Origin: Anaerolineaceae bacterium
Lineage (GTDB): Bacteria > Chloroflexota > Anaerolineae > Anaerolineales > Anaerolineaceae
NCBI GenBank assembly: GCA_030653365.1
Contig: JAURZL010000018.1
Location: forward strand, 248,001 to 312,000
Length of the DNA stretch: 64,000 nt
Reading direction: 5' to 3'
Shown here: positions 41,194 through 50,765 of the stretch, in pieces
Position numbering within the stretch: position 1 is the first letter of the stretch
Layout of the letters: each line of letters begins with the position of its first letter
Made by a program: the position numbers and the translations under genes
Notes under the pieces: model-generated
What the model was told of the DNA's origin: nothing
What the model saw: the letters and a program-made list of their open reading frames with translations, nothing else
Database searches by the model: none

Positions 41194-44100
41194 ATGAAAC
41201 AAGTTGTAATAGAAAATCCAATTCTCAATTCTCCTTTTCGAGAACCTGAGCGACATTTTAAGTTTTCTGAAGAAGGAATTACGGATGAGATTGACGAATC
41301 TCGTCGAATCAGTTCGTATTTCATTCCAATACCTCAACCAAGAAAAAAAAGCCCTAAACAACTTTCTTTTGATACGGAATGGACATCCGACCGCATTGAA
41401 GATAATAAATTTATCAACCGTGTACGTGAACGTGTATCTACCTGGCGGAAGGGAAAATATCAGGGTGTAACCAACACTACACGAAGGTTGTTAGAGTATT
41501 GGAATTCACCCAATCGAGAACGAAGATTATTCTTTTGTCAGATAGAAGCGCTTGAAACTGCGATTTATATCACGGAGGTTGCTTCCAAATACGGTGATGC
41601 CTGGATTGAAACCACAATAAAAGAAGCCAATCTCTCAGCCAACCCTATCCTATATCGGATTGCATTGAAAATGGCGACTGGAAGTGGCAAGACGCTGGTC
41701 ATTGCCATGTTAATTGCGTGGCAGACACTTAATAAACTGGCCAATCCACAGGACAATCGATTTACTGATGCATTTCTAATCTGCACACCTGGAATCACCA
41801 TACGTGATCGACTGAGGGTATTAATGCCATCCGATCCTAACAATTATTACCGTTTGCACGACCTGGTTCCGGTTGACCTGATTGGTGAATTAGGTAGAGC
41901 AAAGATGGTGATCACCAATTTCCATGCTTTTATTCAAAGAGAAAGATTATCAGCTGGAAAATTAACAAAAGAAATCTTAAAACAGGGTGAAGAAAGCCCA
42001 TTTACCGAGACCCCGGATCAGATGGTAAGAAGGGTATGCAGAGAATTAGGGAATAAACGAAATATTGTAGTGATTAATGACGAAGCTCATCATTGTTATA
42101 GACACAAGCCGGAAGAACAGGAAGAAAAATTAAAAGGTGATGATCGTATTGAAGCACAAAAAAGAGAAGAACAGGCAAGAATATGGATTACAGGTTTGGA
42201 AGCCGTAAAAAATAAAATTGGGGTTAAAGTTGTATATGATCTTTCGGCAACTCCATTTTTTCTACGCGGTTCAGGGTACCCGGAGGGCACACTTTTCCCA
42301 TGGGTAGTCTCTGATTTCTCCTTAATTGATGCAATTGAATCCGGGATTGTAAAAGTACCCCGTGTGCCGGTATCCGATGATTCTATGACAGGTGAATTGC
42401 CTACATACAGGGATATCTGGCCAAGGATTAGAGATCATCTCCCAAAAAAGGGACGAAAAACAGAAGCATTAGGTGAAGAGCCAAAACTTCCGGTTGAACT
42501 GGAAGGCGCTCTGCAAAGTTTGTATGCCAATTATGCCAAATATTATGCTTTGTGGAATAAAGATGGGGAAGCTGCCACAAAAGGAATGACACCCCCCGTT
42601 TTCATTGTTGTCTGTAATAACACCAATGTTTCCCGGATGGTGTACAACTATATCTCAGGATGGGAAAAGACACTGGCCGATGGATCTGCTGTATTGGTGC
42701 CGGGAAAGCTACCCTTACTGACCAATGTTTACAGTGGAAAATGGTTATCCAGACCCAACACGATTCTGGTAGATAGTGAACAACTTGAATCAGGAGAATC
42801 ATTAAGCACTGAATTTAAACAAATAGCCGGTGCTGAAATAGAAGTGTTTAAAGAAGAATATAAAATCCGTTTTCCAGGACGAGACACTGACTCCCTGACG
42901 GATGAGGATTTATTGCGCGAAGTAATGAATACCGTTGGTAAGTCAGGTAAATTGGGTGAACAAATCAAATGCGTGGTTTCTGTATCCATGTTGACAGAAG
43001 GATGGGATGCCAGTACCGTCACGCATATTCTGGGTGTCCGAGCTTTCAGCACACAATTATTATGTGAGCAGGTGGTGGGGCGAGGATTACGCCGTATGAA
43101 TTATGCAGTCAGCAGACAACAAATAAGTGTAAACGGACGCACGGTGGTGATGGATTCTTATGAACCGGAATATGCCGAGGTGTATGGTGTACCGTTTTCA
43201 TTCATACCCTGCTCAGGATCCAACCCGGAACCCAAGCCACCAGCAAGAGTTACTCATGTACGGGCACTGGAGAGCCGGTTGGCTTGCGAAATCACTTTCC
43301 CAAGGGTGACCGGATATCGGTATGATATTCAATCGGAGCAGTTATCCGCAAAATTTGGAAAAGAAGCAACGATGGTGCTCTCCACTCAGAATTTGCCGAC
43401 CAAAACCGAAATGGCGTCCATATTAGGGGAAAGCAAACTACACACATTATATGGGTTGAAGGACCGGCGCGAGCAGGAGATTGATTTCCGGCTGGCATCA
43501 CTTGTGCTTGAAAAATTCTTCCGTGATGATCAGGAAAACTCACGCCCCTGGTTGTTTCCACAGCTATTGAGGATTGCCCGTCAATGGCGACTGTCGAGTG
43601 TTGTTTATAAAGATAACACTTTTCCACAACTGCTCTTGCTCACTGAAATGGCTCATGAAGCTGCTGATCTTATCTATCGGTCAATTGTTGCTTCACATTC
43701 AGAAAAGAAAATGTTAAGACCGATCTTAAGAGCTTATGACCCTACCGGTTCCACCAGCTATGTCAATTTTGACACCGTTCTACCAACCTGGACAACCGAC
43801 CCGGCTAAGTGCCATGTCTCCCATGTCATCGCGGATACTGGCACATGGGAACAAAAGGTAGCTCAATCTCTAGAGGAAATGGAAGAGGTGCTCTGTTATG
43901 TAAAAAACCAGAACCTGGGTTTTCTCATTCCTTACACATTGAACGGTGAAGCACATGATTATGAACCGGATTTCATTGTTCGCATCAAAACCGATACTGA
44001 ACCCCTAAACCTGATCATTGAAGTCAGTGGACGCAAGAAAAAAGAAAAAGATGTAAAAACAGCCTCAGCCCGTAATTTATGGATACCTGCCATCAACAAC

Positions 44101-44241
44101 CATGGGGGATTTGGAAAGTGGGATTTCATTGAAATAACCGATCCATGGAATGTAAAAAATTTCATTCGACGGTTTTTATTGGGTGAAAAGGTGGAAGAAG
44201 CCGAACCACTTTTGTTACAAACCAAAAAGGAAACTAAATAA
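41194..44241 (+). CDS. Type III-like restriction helicase-nuclease
   Basis: A 1015-residue SF2 helicase-nuclease. ALKMATGSGKTLVIAML is Walker A near residue 158, INDEAHHCYR the DEAH-type motif near 295, VYDLSATPFF motif III, and SMLTEGWDASTVTHILGVRAFSTQLLCEQVVGRGLRRM the C-terminal helicase motifs. A PD-(D/E)xK-type nuclease end (HDYEPDFIVRIK, LIIEVSGRKKKEKD) follows near residues 922-950. The length and plan match the BPTD_3080-like type III restriction subunits. It starts a four-gene operon; its stop overlaps the next ATG by one base. A ribosome site (AAAGGTC) is weak. Confidence 0.85.
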   Translation: MKQVVIENPILNSPFREPERHFKFSEEGITDEIDESRRISSYFIPIPQPRKKSPKQLSFDTEWTSDRIEDNKFINRVRERVSTWRKGKYQGVTNTTRRLLEYWNSPNRERRLFFCQIEALETAIYITEVASKYGDAWIETTIKEANLSANPILYRIALKMATGSGKTLVIAMLIAWQTLNKLANPQDNRFTDAFLICTPGITIRDRLRVLMPSDPNNYYRLHDLVPVDLIGELGRAKMVITNFHAFIQRERLSAGKLTKEILKQGEESPFTETPDQMVRRVCRELGNKRNIVVINDEAHHCYRHKPEEQEEKLKGDDRIEAQKREEQARIWITGLEAVKNKIGVKVVYDLSATPFFLRGSGYPEGTLFPWVVSDFSLIDAIESGIVKVPRVPVSDDSMTGELPTYRDIWPRIRDHLPKKGRKTEALGEEPKLPVELEGALQSLYANYAKYYALWNKDGEAATKGMTPPVFIVVCNNTNVSRMVYNYISGWEKTLADGSAVLVPGKLPLLTNVYSGKWLSRPNTILVDSEQLESGESLSTEFKQIAGAEIEVFKEEYKIRFPGRDTDSLTDEDLLREVMNTVGKSGKLGEQIKCVVSVSMLTEGWDASTVTHILGVRAFSTQLLCEQVVGRGLRRMNYAVSRQQISVNGRTVVMDSYEPEYAEVYGVPFSFIPCSGSNPEPKPPARVTHVRALESRLACEITFPRVTGYRYDIQSEQLSAKFGKEATMVLSTQNLPTKTEMASILGESKLHTLYGLKDRREQEIDFRLASLVLEKFFRDDQENSRPWLFPQLLRIARQWRLSSVVYKDNTFPQLLLLTEMAHEAADLIYRSIVASHSEKKMLRPILRAYDPTGSTSYVNFDTVLPTWTTDPAKCHVSHVIADTGTWEQKVAQSLEEMEEVLCYVKNQNLGFLIPYTLNGEAHDYEPDFIVRIKTDTEPLNLIIEVSGRKKKEKDVKTASARNLWIPAINNHGGFGKWDFIEITDPWNVKNFIRRFLLGEKVEEAEPLLLQTKKETK

Positions 44242-45995
44242 TGCCATATCAAGAAGAAACCATTAAAACGATTGTAGACCGCTTAAATAAGCAATATTAT
44301 TTACCCGCTATCCAGAGACATTATATCTGGAAACCTGATCAGGTAATTCTCCTGTTTGATTCCATCATGAGGGGATATCCGATCAGTTCTTTCTTATTTT
44401 GGGAGTTAACCCATGAGAATCGAAATAAATGGGAGATTTATAAATTCGCTGAGCTAGCCAATTCAGAAGGCACCTCTCACACTAAGCAACAATCCGCTGA
44501 TGGAATCCATAACGTGACCCTAGTTTTGGATGGCCAGCAAAGGTTGACATCTATTCTGATTGGGTTGCAAGGAGCGTTCAGAATTCGGAAAAAATACCAT
44601 TGGGTGAGTAATCCGAAAGCATACGGAACCTATAAACTTTTTATGAATATGTTTGAAGATCCCACCCCACACGATGATGATCTTGAGTTTACAGGAAAAC
44701 CTTATTACGGTTTCAAATTTTTTGAAAAAGAACCAGAGAATTCTGAAAAACAACACTGGTTCAGGGTAGGGCGGATATTGGATTGCCACAATGATGATGC
44801 TTTTTATAAATTAAAAGATGAAGAAGAAGCAAGATTTTTTCCTGGACATCCCAAACAATTAGAGAACTTATTTGAGCGAAATTTATGGCGGCTTTATCAG
44901 GCAATCTGGAAAGATGCTGCTATTTCTTACTATGTTGAGCGCGATCAGGACTATGATCGGGTGTTGGATATTTTTGTTCGAGCGAATGAGGCGGGTACAG
45001 AATTAAACAAAGCTCAGATCTTGATGGCAATGTTTACATCAAAATGGAGTATTAATGCAAAAGAACAAATTGAAGGATTTATTCACCATCTGAATAATCA
45101 GCTTGATCGGAAAAATAGTCTGGATCTTGAATTTATTATGAGGACATGTCTGGTTCTTTCCGACCTGCCTGTTCGCTATCGAATTAATAATTTTACGAAT
45201 CAGGCGATTTCAGAGATTGAAAGTAACTGGAATAAAATGCAAGAAGCTATTGAAAAAGCGGTCAGGCTTGCCAATCACTTTGGAATTGATAAATCGAATC
45301 TGACCAGCCGAAATGCATTAATTCCGATGATTTACTACCTTTACCATCATCCTGGTGTGGGTTTTATGGGGACAACCCCTTACGAAAGAAAAAATGCATC
45401 AACTATGCGCCGATGGTTGATTATGTCATTGTTGAATAATGTGTTCGGACGATCATCAGAACAGGTTCTTACAAACCTGCGTAGAGTACTCAATAACCAG
45501 AAGGGCAACCCGGATTTTCCTTTTGATGAAATGAACAAAGAACTTACCAGAATGAATTACTCTATTTTTCTGGATGAATTATCAATTCAAAAATTTCTTT
45601 CAGCAACTTATCCAAATGTATTCCTGCATTTATCTTTGCTTTATGATGATTATCTTTGGGGTGTCATGCCACATGAAAAGGATCATATTTTTCCACAAGC
45701 ATTGTTCTATCCTGGAAATCCAGTTTTTGGGAATCTTTCACCAGAAAAACTAGACCTCTTCCTGTCACTTCGAGACAGAATTGGAAACCTGGAATTACTT
45801 ATTGAAAGAGAAAACAGGGAAAAACAAGATACTCCTTTTGAAAGCTGGATTCAAACCCGTGATAAGGATTTTCGAGCACGTCATTTGATCCCAGAAGGTG
45901 ATGAATTGTTGAAATTTGAGAATTTTGAAGCGTTTATTGAAGCCCGAGAACAATTAATTACAAAAAGATTAAAGAGCATAATTGGTCCTGATTAA
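44241..45995 (+). CDS. DUF262/DUF1524 (GmrSD-like) protein
   Basis: A 584-residue protein. The N-terminal DUF262 part has YYLPAIQRHYIWKPDQVILL, SIMRGYPISSFLFWE and LVLDGQQRLTSI (near residue 97), the nucleotide-binding core of GmrS-type proteins. The C-terminus has MPHEKDHIFPQALF near residue 479, the His-x-x-Pro-type HNH motif of DUF1524 as in GmrD, and the fusion is the usual single-chain form. GmrSD attacks glucosylated or otherwise modified phage DNA. Here it sits between the restriction helicase and the methylase of a type III-like system, so it may supply modification sensing or nuclease activity. Start overlaps the previous stop. Confidence 0.85.
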   Translation: MPYQEETIKTIVDRLNKQYYLPAIQRHYIWKPDQVILLFDSIMRGYPISSFLFWELTHENRNKWEIYKFAELANSEGTSHTKQQSADGIHNVTLVLDGQQRLTSILIGLQGAFRIRKKYHWVSNPKAYGTYKLFMNMFEDPTPHDDDLEFTGKPYYGFKFFEKEPENSEKQHWFRVGRILDCHNDDAFYKLKDEEEARFFPGHPKQLENLFERNLWRLYQAIWKDAAISYYVERDQDYDRVLDIFVRANEAGTELNKAQILMAMFTSKWSINAKEQIEGFIHHLNNQLDRKNSLDLEFIMRTCLVLSDLPVRYRINNFTNQAISEIESNWNKMQEAIEKAVRLANHFGIDKSNLTSRNALIPMIYYLYHHPGVGFMGTTPYERKNASTMRRWLIMSLLNNVFGRSSEQVLTNLRRVLNNQKGNPDFPFDEMNKELTRMNYSIFLDELSIQKFLSATYPNVFLHLSLLYDDYLWGVMPHEKDHIFPQALFYPGNPVFGNLSPEKLDLFLSLRDRIGNLELLIERENREKQDTPFESWIQTRDKDFRARHLIPEGDELLKFENFEAFIEAREQLITKRLKSIIGPD

Positions 45996-46012
45996 AAAGA
46001 GGTCTAAAACCT

Positions 46013-48823
46013 ATGGCAAAAAAACCAAACCGAACCACCACCCCCATTACATCCACCCGCCACAATGACAAACGAACCAATATTCCTACGGAGGAATTGC
46101 GAGATTTTGTGGCCGACGAAGAAAAAGAACCCAAATCTATTCTTTACCCCCGCGACCCTTCGCTTGACCCGCAACTGGTATGGAAAGGGAAAGATGAACA
46201 GGACCAGAATCCGTTAGAAGTCGCTGCCGTTCCGATTTACATTCAGGAAAAAATTTCTCCCCAGGCGATTATTGAGAATGTTCGTGCTGAAGCAAAAGAA
46301 CAACTAAACGATCAACAACTTTCCCTGTTTAATGACTTTAATAACATTGCGTTTGAAGACCTGGTTGATTTTTACCACCACGAACAAAACTGGTCGAACC
46401 GCATGATTTTAGGAGATAGCCTGCTGGTGATGAACAGCCTGGCTGAAAAGGAGACCCTGAAGGGTAAAGTCCAGATGATCTATATGGACCCGCCGTATGG
46501 GATTAAATTTGGTTCCAACTGGCAGGTGAGCACCCGGAAACGGGATGTGAAAGATGGCAATGAAGATGACCTGACAAGACAACCTGAACAAATTAAGGCT
46601 TTTCGTGACACCTGGGAATTAGGAATTCACTCCTATCTCGCATATTTGAGAGACCGACTGATTGTAGCAAGAGAGTTGTTGACCGAAAGTGGGAGTATTT
46701 TTGTCCAAATTGGTGACGAAAATGTACATTTAGTTAGAAATGTGTTAGATGAGGTTTTTGGAAGTGAAAATTTTATAGCATTAATACCATTTAGAAAAAA
46801 AACAATGCCTTTCGGAACTAATTTCTTAGAGCAAATGGCAGATTTTATTATTTGGTATGCAAAGAATAAATACTTATCCAAAAATTCACCACATGCAAAA
46901 TATCGACCTCTTTATATTACTCAAAATTATGAAGGTGAGTTTCATCATGTTTGGTTTGAATTACCAGACAGATCAAGACATAGGATGTCATCGGAACAAT
47001 TAAATAATCATAAATTATTACCTAAAGGTGCTCGTGTTTATAGATTAAAAAACTTGGAACCATCCGGACCTATGAAATCTGGAATGTTTGATTATAAATA
47101 TGAAGGAAAAACAATTCCTCACCCAAAAAACGGATTTGGAAGTAATTTTGAGGGAATGAAAAGATTTGATTACGCATTAAGATTACAGATCGAAGGGGCT
47201 AGGCTAACTACAATTTTATATGCAGATGAAAACACCACAGCTTCATTAACTGCTCCTTGGAATGATACTGTAGGCGCAGACGATAAGAACTACGTGGTTC
47301 AAACAAATACTGAAATAATTAAGCGATGTATTCTTATGACTACAGATCCAGGAGATCTGGTGTTGGATCCTACATGTGGGAGTGGAACAACCGCCTTTGT
47401 AGCTGAACAATGGGGACGGCGATGGATTACCATCGATACTTCGCGCGTTGCTATCGCACTGGCACGAACGCGTCTGATGGCGGGACGTTATCCTTACTAT
47501 CTGTTAAGTGATTCTCCAGAAGGGTTGATGAAGGAAGCGGAAATAACTGGTCAGGTTCCATCCACACTATTGCCACCTACGAACAACGATGTTCGCAAAG
47601 GTTTTGTGTATAAACGGGTGCCACATATCACGCTGAAATCGATTGCCAACAATGAGGAAATTGATGAGATCTATGAAAAATACCAGGGTGAATTAGAAGA
47701 TCTGCTTCAGCAAATAAATGAATTAACCGGACAAAAATGGGAAGAATGGGAGCTACCCAGAGAAGTTCCTGCCAAATTAAAGCTGTCTGAGGAGATAGCA
47801 AATAAAGCACAAAAACTGCTGGGTGATTGGTGGAATTTAAGGCGACAGCGGCAAAAGGAGATTGATGATTCGATCGCCCGAAAAGCAGATAAAGAATTTC
47901 TTTACGATCAACCTTATGAAGATAACAAGAAAATCCGTGTCACCGGTCCATTCACGGTAGAAAGCCTTTCACCGCATCGGGTAATTTCAAGCGATGTTGA
48001 TAGACCTGGTTCAGAGGTCGATGGCCAGGAAAAGGCAATCAGCTCTACCGGGTTTGAAACGATGATTATCGATAACTTAAGGATAGCTGGGGTTGAAAAT
48101 ACAAAAAAAGGCGAACGATTGAAATTCACTTATCTTAATGCCTATGCCGGGGTGTGGTTGCAGGCCAAGGGAGAATACAAAGAAAAGGATGGCTCTGGAA
48201 AGACCGTTGCTATTTGCATAGGTCCCGAACATGGTACTGTAAGCCCGGATTTGATCAAAGAAGCAGCAAAGGAAGCTGTTCAAGGGGTGGGTTTTGACCT
48301 GTTAATCATCCTGGGATTTGCCTTCGATCCCCATGTGTCCGAAGAAATCCATCGGTATGGAAAACTAACCGTATTGCCAACTCGAATCAATCCAGATTTG
48401 CAAATGGGTAATCTGTTGCTCAAGAAGAGTGGTGTTGGAAATCTGTTTATGGTTTTTGGTGAACCGGATGTTGAAATAAAACAACTTCCAGAAAATAAAC
48501 TTTCGGTGAATATTAAAGGGGTGGATATCTATGACCCAACAACCGGTGAGATACGTTCAAGCTCGACCGATGAGATTGCCTGCTGGTTTATCGATTCCAA
48601 TTACAATGGAGAAAGCTTCTTTGTCCGGCATGCCTATTTCACCGGGGCGGACCAACCATACGATAAACTAAAGCGCGCTTTACGGGCAGAGGTGGATGAA
48701 GAAGCCTGGAATACTCTGTATTCCACCACCAGCTATCCGTTTGATAAACCTGAAACTGGAAAAATTGCTGTAAAGGTGATCAACCATTATGGGGATGAAG
48801 TCTTGAAAGTGTATTCGATATGA
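46013..48823 (+). CDS. DNA adenine methyltransferase, type III Mod-like
   Basis: A 936-residue site-specific DNA methyltransferase. MIYMDPPYGIKFGSNW (near residue 157) is catalytic motif IV, DPPY, and VLDPTCGSGTTAFVAEQWGRRWITID (near 450) is the SAM-binding motif I. The IV-then-I order marks a beta-class N6-adenine enzyme. A region between them (residues about 180-400) is the target-recognition part. A 350-residue C-terminal extension carries VAICIGPEHGTVSPDLI and is conserved in Mod proteins that pair with this helicase type. There is a 17-base gap to the DUF262 gene, and its end overlaps the next start by four bases (ATGA). Confidence 0.88.
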   Translation: MAKKPNRTTTPITSTRHNDKRTNIPTEELRDFVADEEKEPKSILYPRDPSLDPQLVWKGKDEQDQNPLEVAAVPIYIQEKISPQAIIENVRAEAKEQLNDQQLSLFNDFNNIAFEDLVDFYHHEQNWSNRMILGDSLLVMNSLAEKETLKGKVQMIYMDPPYGIKFGSNWQVSTRKRDVKDGNEDDLTRQPEQIKAFRDTWELGIHSYLAYLRDRLIVARELLTESGSIFVQIGDENVHLVRNVLDEVFGSENFIALIPFRKKTMPFGTNFLEQMADFIIWYAKNKYLSKNSPHAKYRPLYITQNYEGEFHHVWFELPDRSRHRMSSEQLNNHKLLPKGARVYRLKNLEPSGPMKSGMFDYKYEGKTIPHPKNGFGSNFEGMKRFDYALRLQIEGARLTTILYADENTTASLTAPWNDTVGADDKNYVVQTNTEIIKRCILMTTDPGDLVLDPTCGSGTTAFVAEQWGRRWITIDTSRVAIALARTRLMAGRYPYYLLSDSPEGLMKEAEITGQVPSTLLPPTNNDVRKGFVYKRVPHITLKSIANNEEIDEIYEKYQGELEDLLQQINELTGQKWEEWELPREVPAKLKLSEEIANKAQKLLGDWWNLRRQRQKEIDDSIARKADKEFLYDQPYEDNKKIRVTGPFTVESLSPHRVISSDVDRPGSEVDGQEKAISSTGFETMIIDNLRIAGVENTKKGERLKFTYLNAYAGVWLQAKGEYKEKDGSGKTVAICIGPEHGTVSPDLIKEAAKEAVQGVGFDLLIILGFAFDPHVSEEIHRYGKLTVLPTRINPDLQMGNLLLKKSGVGNLFMVFGEPDVEIKQLPENKLSVNIKGVDIYDPTTGEIRSSSTDEIACWFIDSNYNGESFFVRHAYFTGADQPYDKLKRALRAEVDEEAWNTLYSTTSYPFDKPETGKIAVKVINHYGDEVLKVYSI

Positions 48824-49329
48824 TCAACTGGATTTGTTTTCCTTTAAGCGAGAAACCTCCAGAACTGGCTTATCAAATTGCAGATGTATTTCAAAAGGCA
48901 TCCATAGAGATTGATTCAGGAACCCATGATATACAGGTAAGCAACGAAGTGTTAGTAAAAGTGAGAGATGGGTTAAAAATATTAGGTTTCCGAGTCGAAT
49001 CTGGAAAAAGGGCAATTGACAAAATCCATGTACCGGTCTTGTTTGGACAAAATGGAAAACCCACTAAAAGCTTTGAAGCTGATGCTTATCATGATGACAA
49101 AAGATTTGTGATTGAAGTGGAAGCTGGAAGAGGTGTAACAAATTATCAATTTTTGAAAGACTTGTTTCAAGCATGTATGATGGATGATGTAGAATATCTG
49201 GCCATTGCTGTTCGAAATAAATACCGTTCAAGTGATGATTATAGAAAAGTCCAGACTTTTTTTGAAACACTTTACGCCAGCCAACGATTGAAGTTGCCAC
49301 TCAAAGGAATAATGATTATTGGGTATTAG
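48820..49329 (+). CDS. Small PD-(D/E)xK-like nuclease of the restriction operon
   Basis: A 169-residue protein. SFEADAYHDDKRFVIEVEAGRG at about residues 84-105 shows an Asp-x(10)-E-x-E arrangement of a PD-(D/E)xK-like nuclease (no lysine in the canonical place: E-V-E instead of E-x-K). A helix with QFLKDLFQACMMDDVEYLAI and a strand follow. The N-terminal 80 residues are a separate alpha/beta part. It overlaps the methylase stop by four bases. It may be the nicking subunit or an accessory cofactor of the type III-like system; activity is unproven. Confidence 0.6.
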   Translation: MINWICFPLSEKPPELAYQIADVFQKASIEIDSGTHDIQVSNEVLVKVRDGLKILGFRVESGKRAIDKIHVPVLFGQNGKPTKSFEADAYHDDKRFVIEVEAGRGVTNYQFLKDLFQACMMDDVEYLAIAVRNKYRSSDDYRKVQTFFETLYASQRLKLPLKGIMIIGY

Positions 49330-49365
49330 GTGTTTAAAGGAGCTATCCTTCGTAAGGAGTAATCC

Positions 49366-49569
49366 ATGAGTACCCGTTTTACTATTGGTCAGATTGTCAG
49401 GTTGATTGCGGATCATACACGAAGTGGGCCTATAATTGCTGAGATACCGATGCCTGGTGGGCAGATGCGTTATCGTGTCTTTCATTCTCCTATTGATATT
49501 CGTGAATACATGGTGGATCAGATTGAAGCGGTTGATATTTTTCCAACGGGAAACCGTAAAATATACTGA
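49366..49569 (+). pseudogene. Truncated helicase/PLD-type N-terminal fragment
   Basis: A 67-residue frame MSTRFTIGQIVRLIADHTRS onward, with RYRVFHSPIDIREYMVDQIE. The G-Q-I-V-R-L-x-x-D and R-Y-R-V-F-H-S-P pattern is the N-terminal module of larger SNF2/helicase or phospholipase-D proteins associated with restriction loci. The remainder of such a protein is absent; downstream another frame keeps a helical tail to 49633. A ribosome site (AAGGAG) is good. It is probably the remnant of a fifth operon gene, though it may work as a small stand-alone protein. Confidence 0.45.
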
Positions 49570-49700
49570 AAGTCACATGTTGGATTTGCAGGAGATAATG
49601 AAGGTATTGAAAGAGGCGGTGGATGAGGAATGAGGAAATAAATTAGCACCTAAAAGGAATATAAAGTAATTTAACTCTGGTAGAAAAATCAGGAGGGAGA

Positions 49701-50687
49701 ATGAAATTGCCAACAGCATTGAAAAGAAGATATACAGATATTGAGTTTAGGGAATTGGTGGATGAAATATATCCGGAGGATGAAGAAGAGATAGAGGGCA
49801 ATTTAAAAGCAAGCAAGGCTAAACAAGTTTTCGAGATATCAATCAGGGCAGATATCACACCGATAGAAAAGAACCTATGGAAAACCAGGTACCTTCAAAT
49901 AATTCTAGACTATGGTTTTCAATTAAAGAGAAATTGGATTGATGCTGGTCAACCTGCGATACAAAGATTTGAGCAAGTTATCAGATTGGGTCGAAATGTT
50001 CCAATTGCAAATTACCGACTTGGCCACATATATTTCAAACAAAAAAATTATCATCAAGCAATGATAAATTTTGAGATGGCTCTTATTAATAATCAGAGAT
50101 GTGAAAAGCCTGTGTTTCGATTAGACACATTTCAGGAAGATGTGGCCAAGAAATTTGTGGCTTTTTGTTGTTTAAAAAATTTTGAAGTATATCGAGAGAT
50201 TTCATTGGAAAATAAAAAATATCCGGAATTGGATGAACAGATTGAGAATTATCTTTATTTGGAAAAGGATTTGGAAAACCTTGATTTATTAGTAGTCAGG
50301 ATATACAAAGAGGGAAGATTGGATGAGACAAAGCTCATCAATGAGGATTCTTATCTGGATATTAAAGATGAAATCGAATTTGATAAATCATCTATTTGCC
50401 TGGATGGGTTTCAATCTCAAAAATATATCAGTTATTTAGGAAAAGGGGATAATTTTTCTGGAAGCTTCACATTATTAAAAAATATGCTTACGGGAAGATT
50501 AATAGAAGAGAATGATGGGGAAATTCCAAAAGGAAATACGTTTAATCAACAAATAAGAAGATTGAGACTAGATTTAAAATCACAAAGAATATCAGAAACC
50601 GTCCTCCGAATCGAAAAAAAACCTGGAGAATTACCCATCATTTCCACCAAATTGAAAATTTATTTATTTACAAGTATTGGAGAGTAA
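49701..50687 (+). CDS. TPR protein with C-terminal winged-helix-like segment
   Basis: A 328-residue protein. Residues about 95-150 form TPR-like helices (FEQVIRLGRNVPIANYRLGHIYFKQKNYHQAMINFEMAL). The last 70 residues (TLLKNMLTGRLIEENDGEIP, then QQIRRLRLDLKSQRI) look like a winged-helix/DNA-binding end of the OmpR type. No phosphorylation domain is present. It could be a regulator or an abortive-infection-type sensor. GGAGGGAGA ribosome site. It lies between the restriction operon and a peptidase gene, apart by 130 and 78 bases. Confidence 0.6.
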   Translation: MKLPTALKRRYTDIEFRELVDEIYPEDEEEIEGNLKASKAKQVFEISIRADITPIEKNLWKTRYLQIILDYGFQLKRNWIDAGQPAIQRFEQVIRLGRNVPIANYRLGHIYFKQKNYHQAMINFEMALINNQRCEKPVFRLDTFQEDVAKKFVAFCCLKNFEVYREISLENKKYPELDEQIENYLYLEKDLENLDLLVVRIYKEGRLDETKLINEDSYLDIKDEIEFDKSSICLDGFQSQKYISYLGKGDNFSGSFTLLKNMLTGRLIEENDGEIPKGNTFNQQIRRLRLDLKSQRISETVLRIEKKPGELPIISTKLKIYLFTSIGE

Positions 50688-50765
50688 CACAGCCAGAGTG
50701 ACAGGTTTGTCACTGTTATTTTGTTACGATTTCTGTATCAAATTAATTCACAGAAGGAGGACAAA

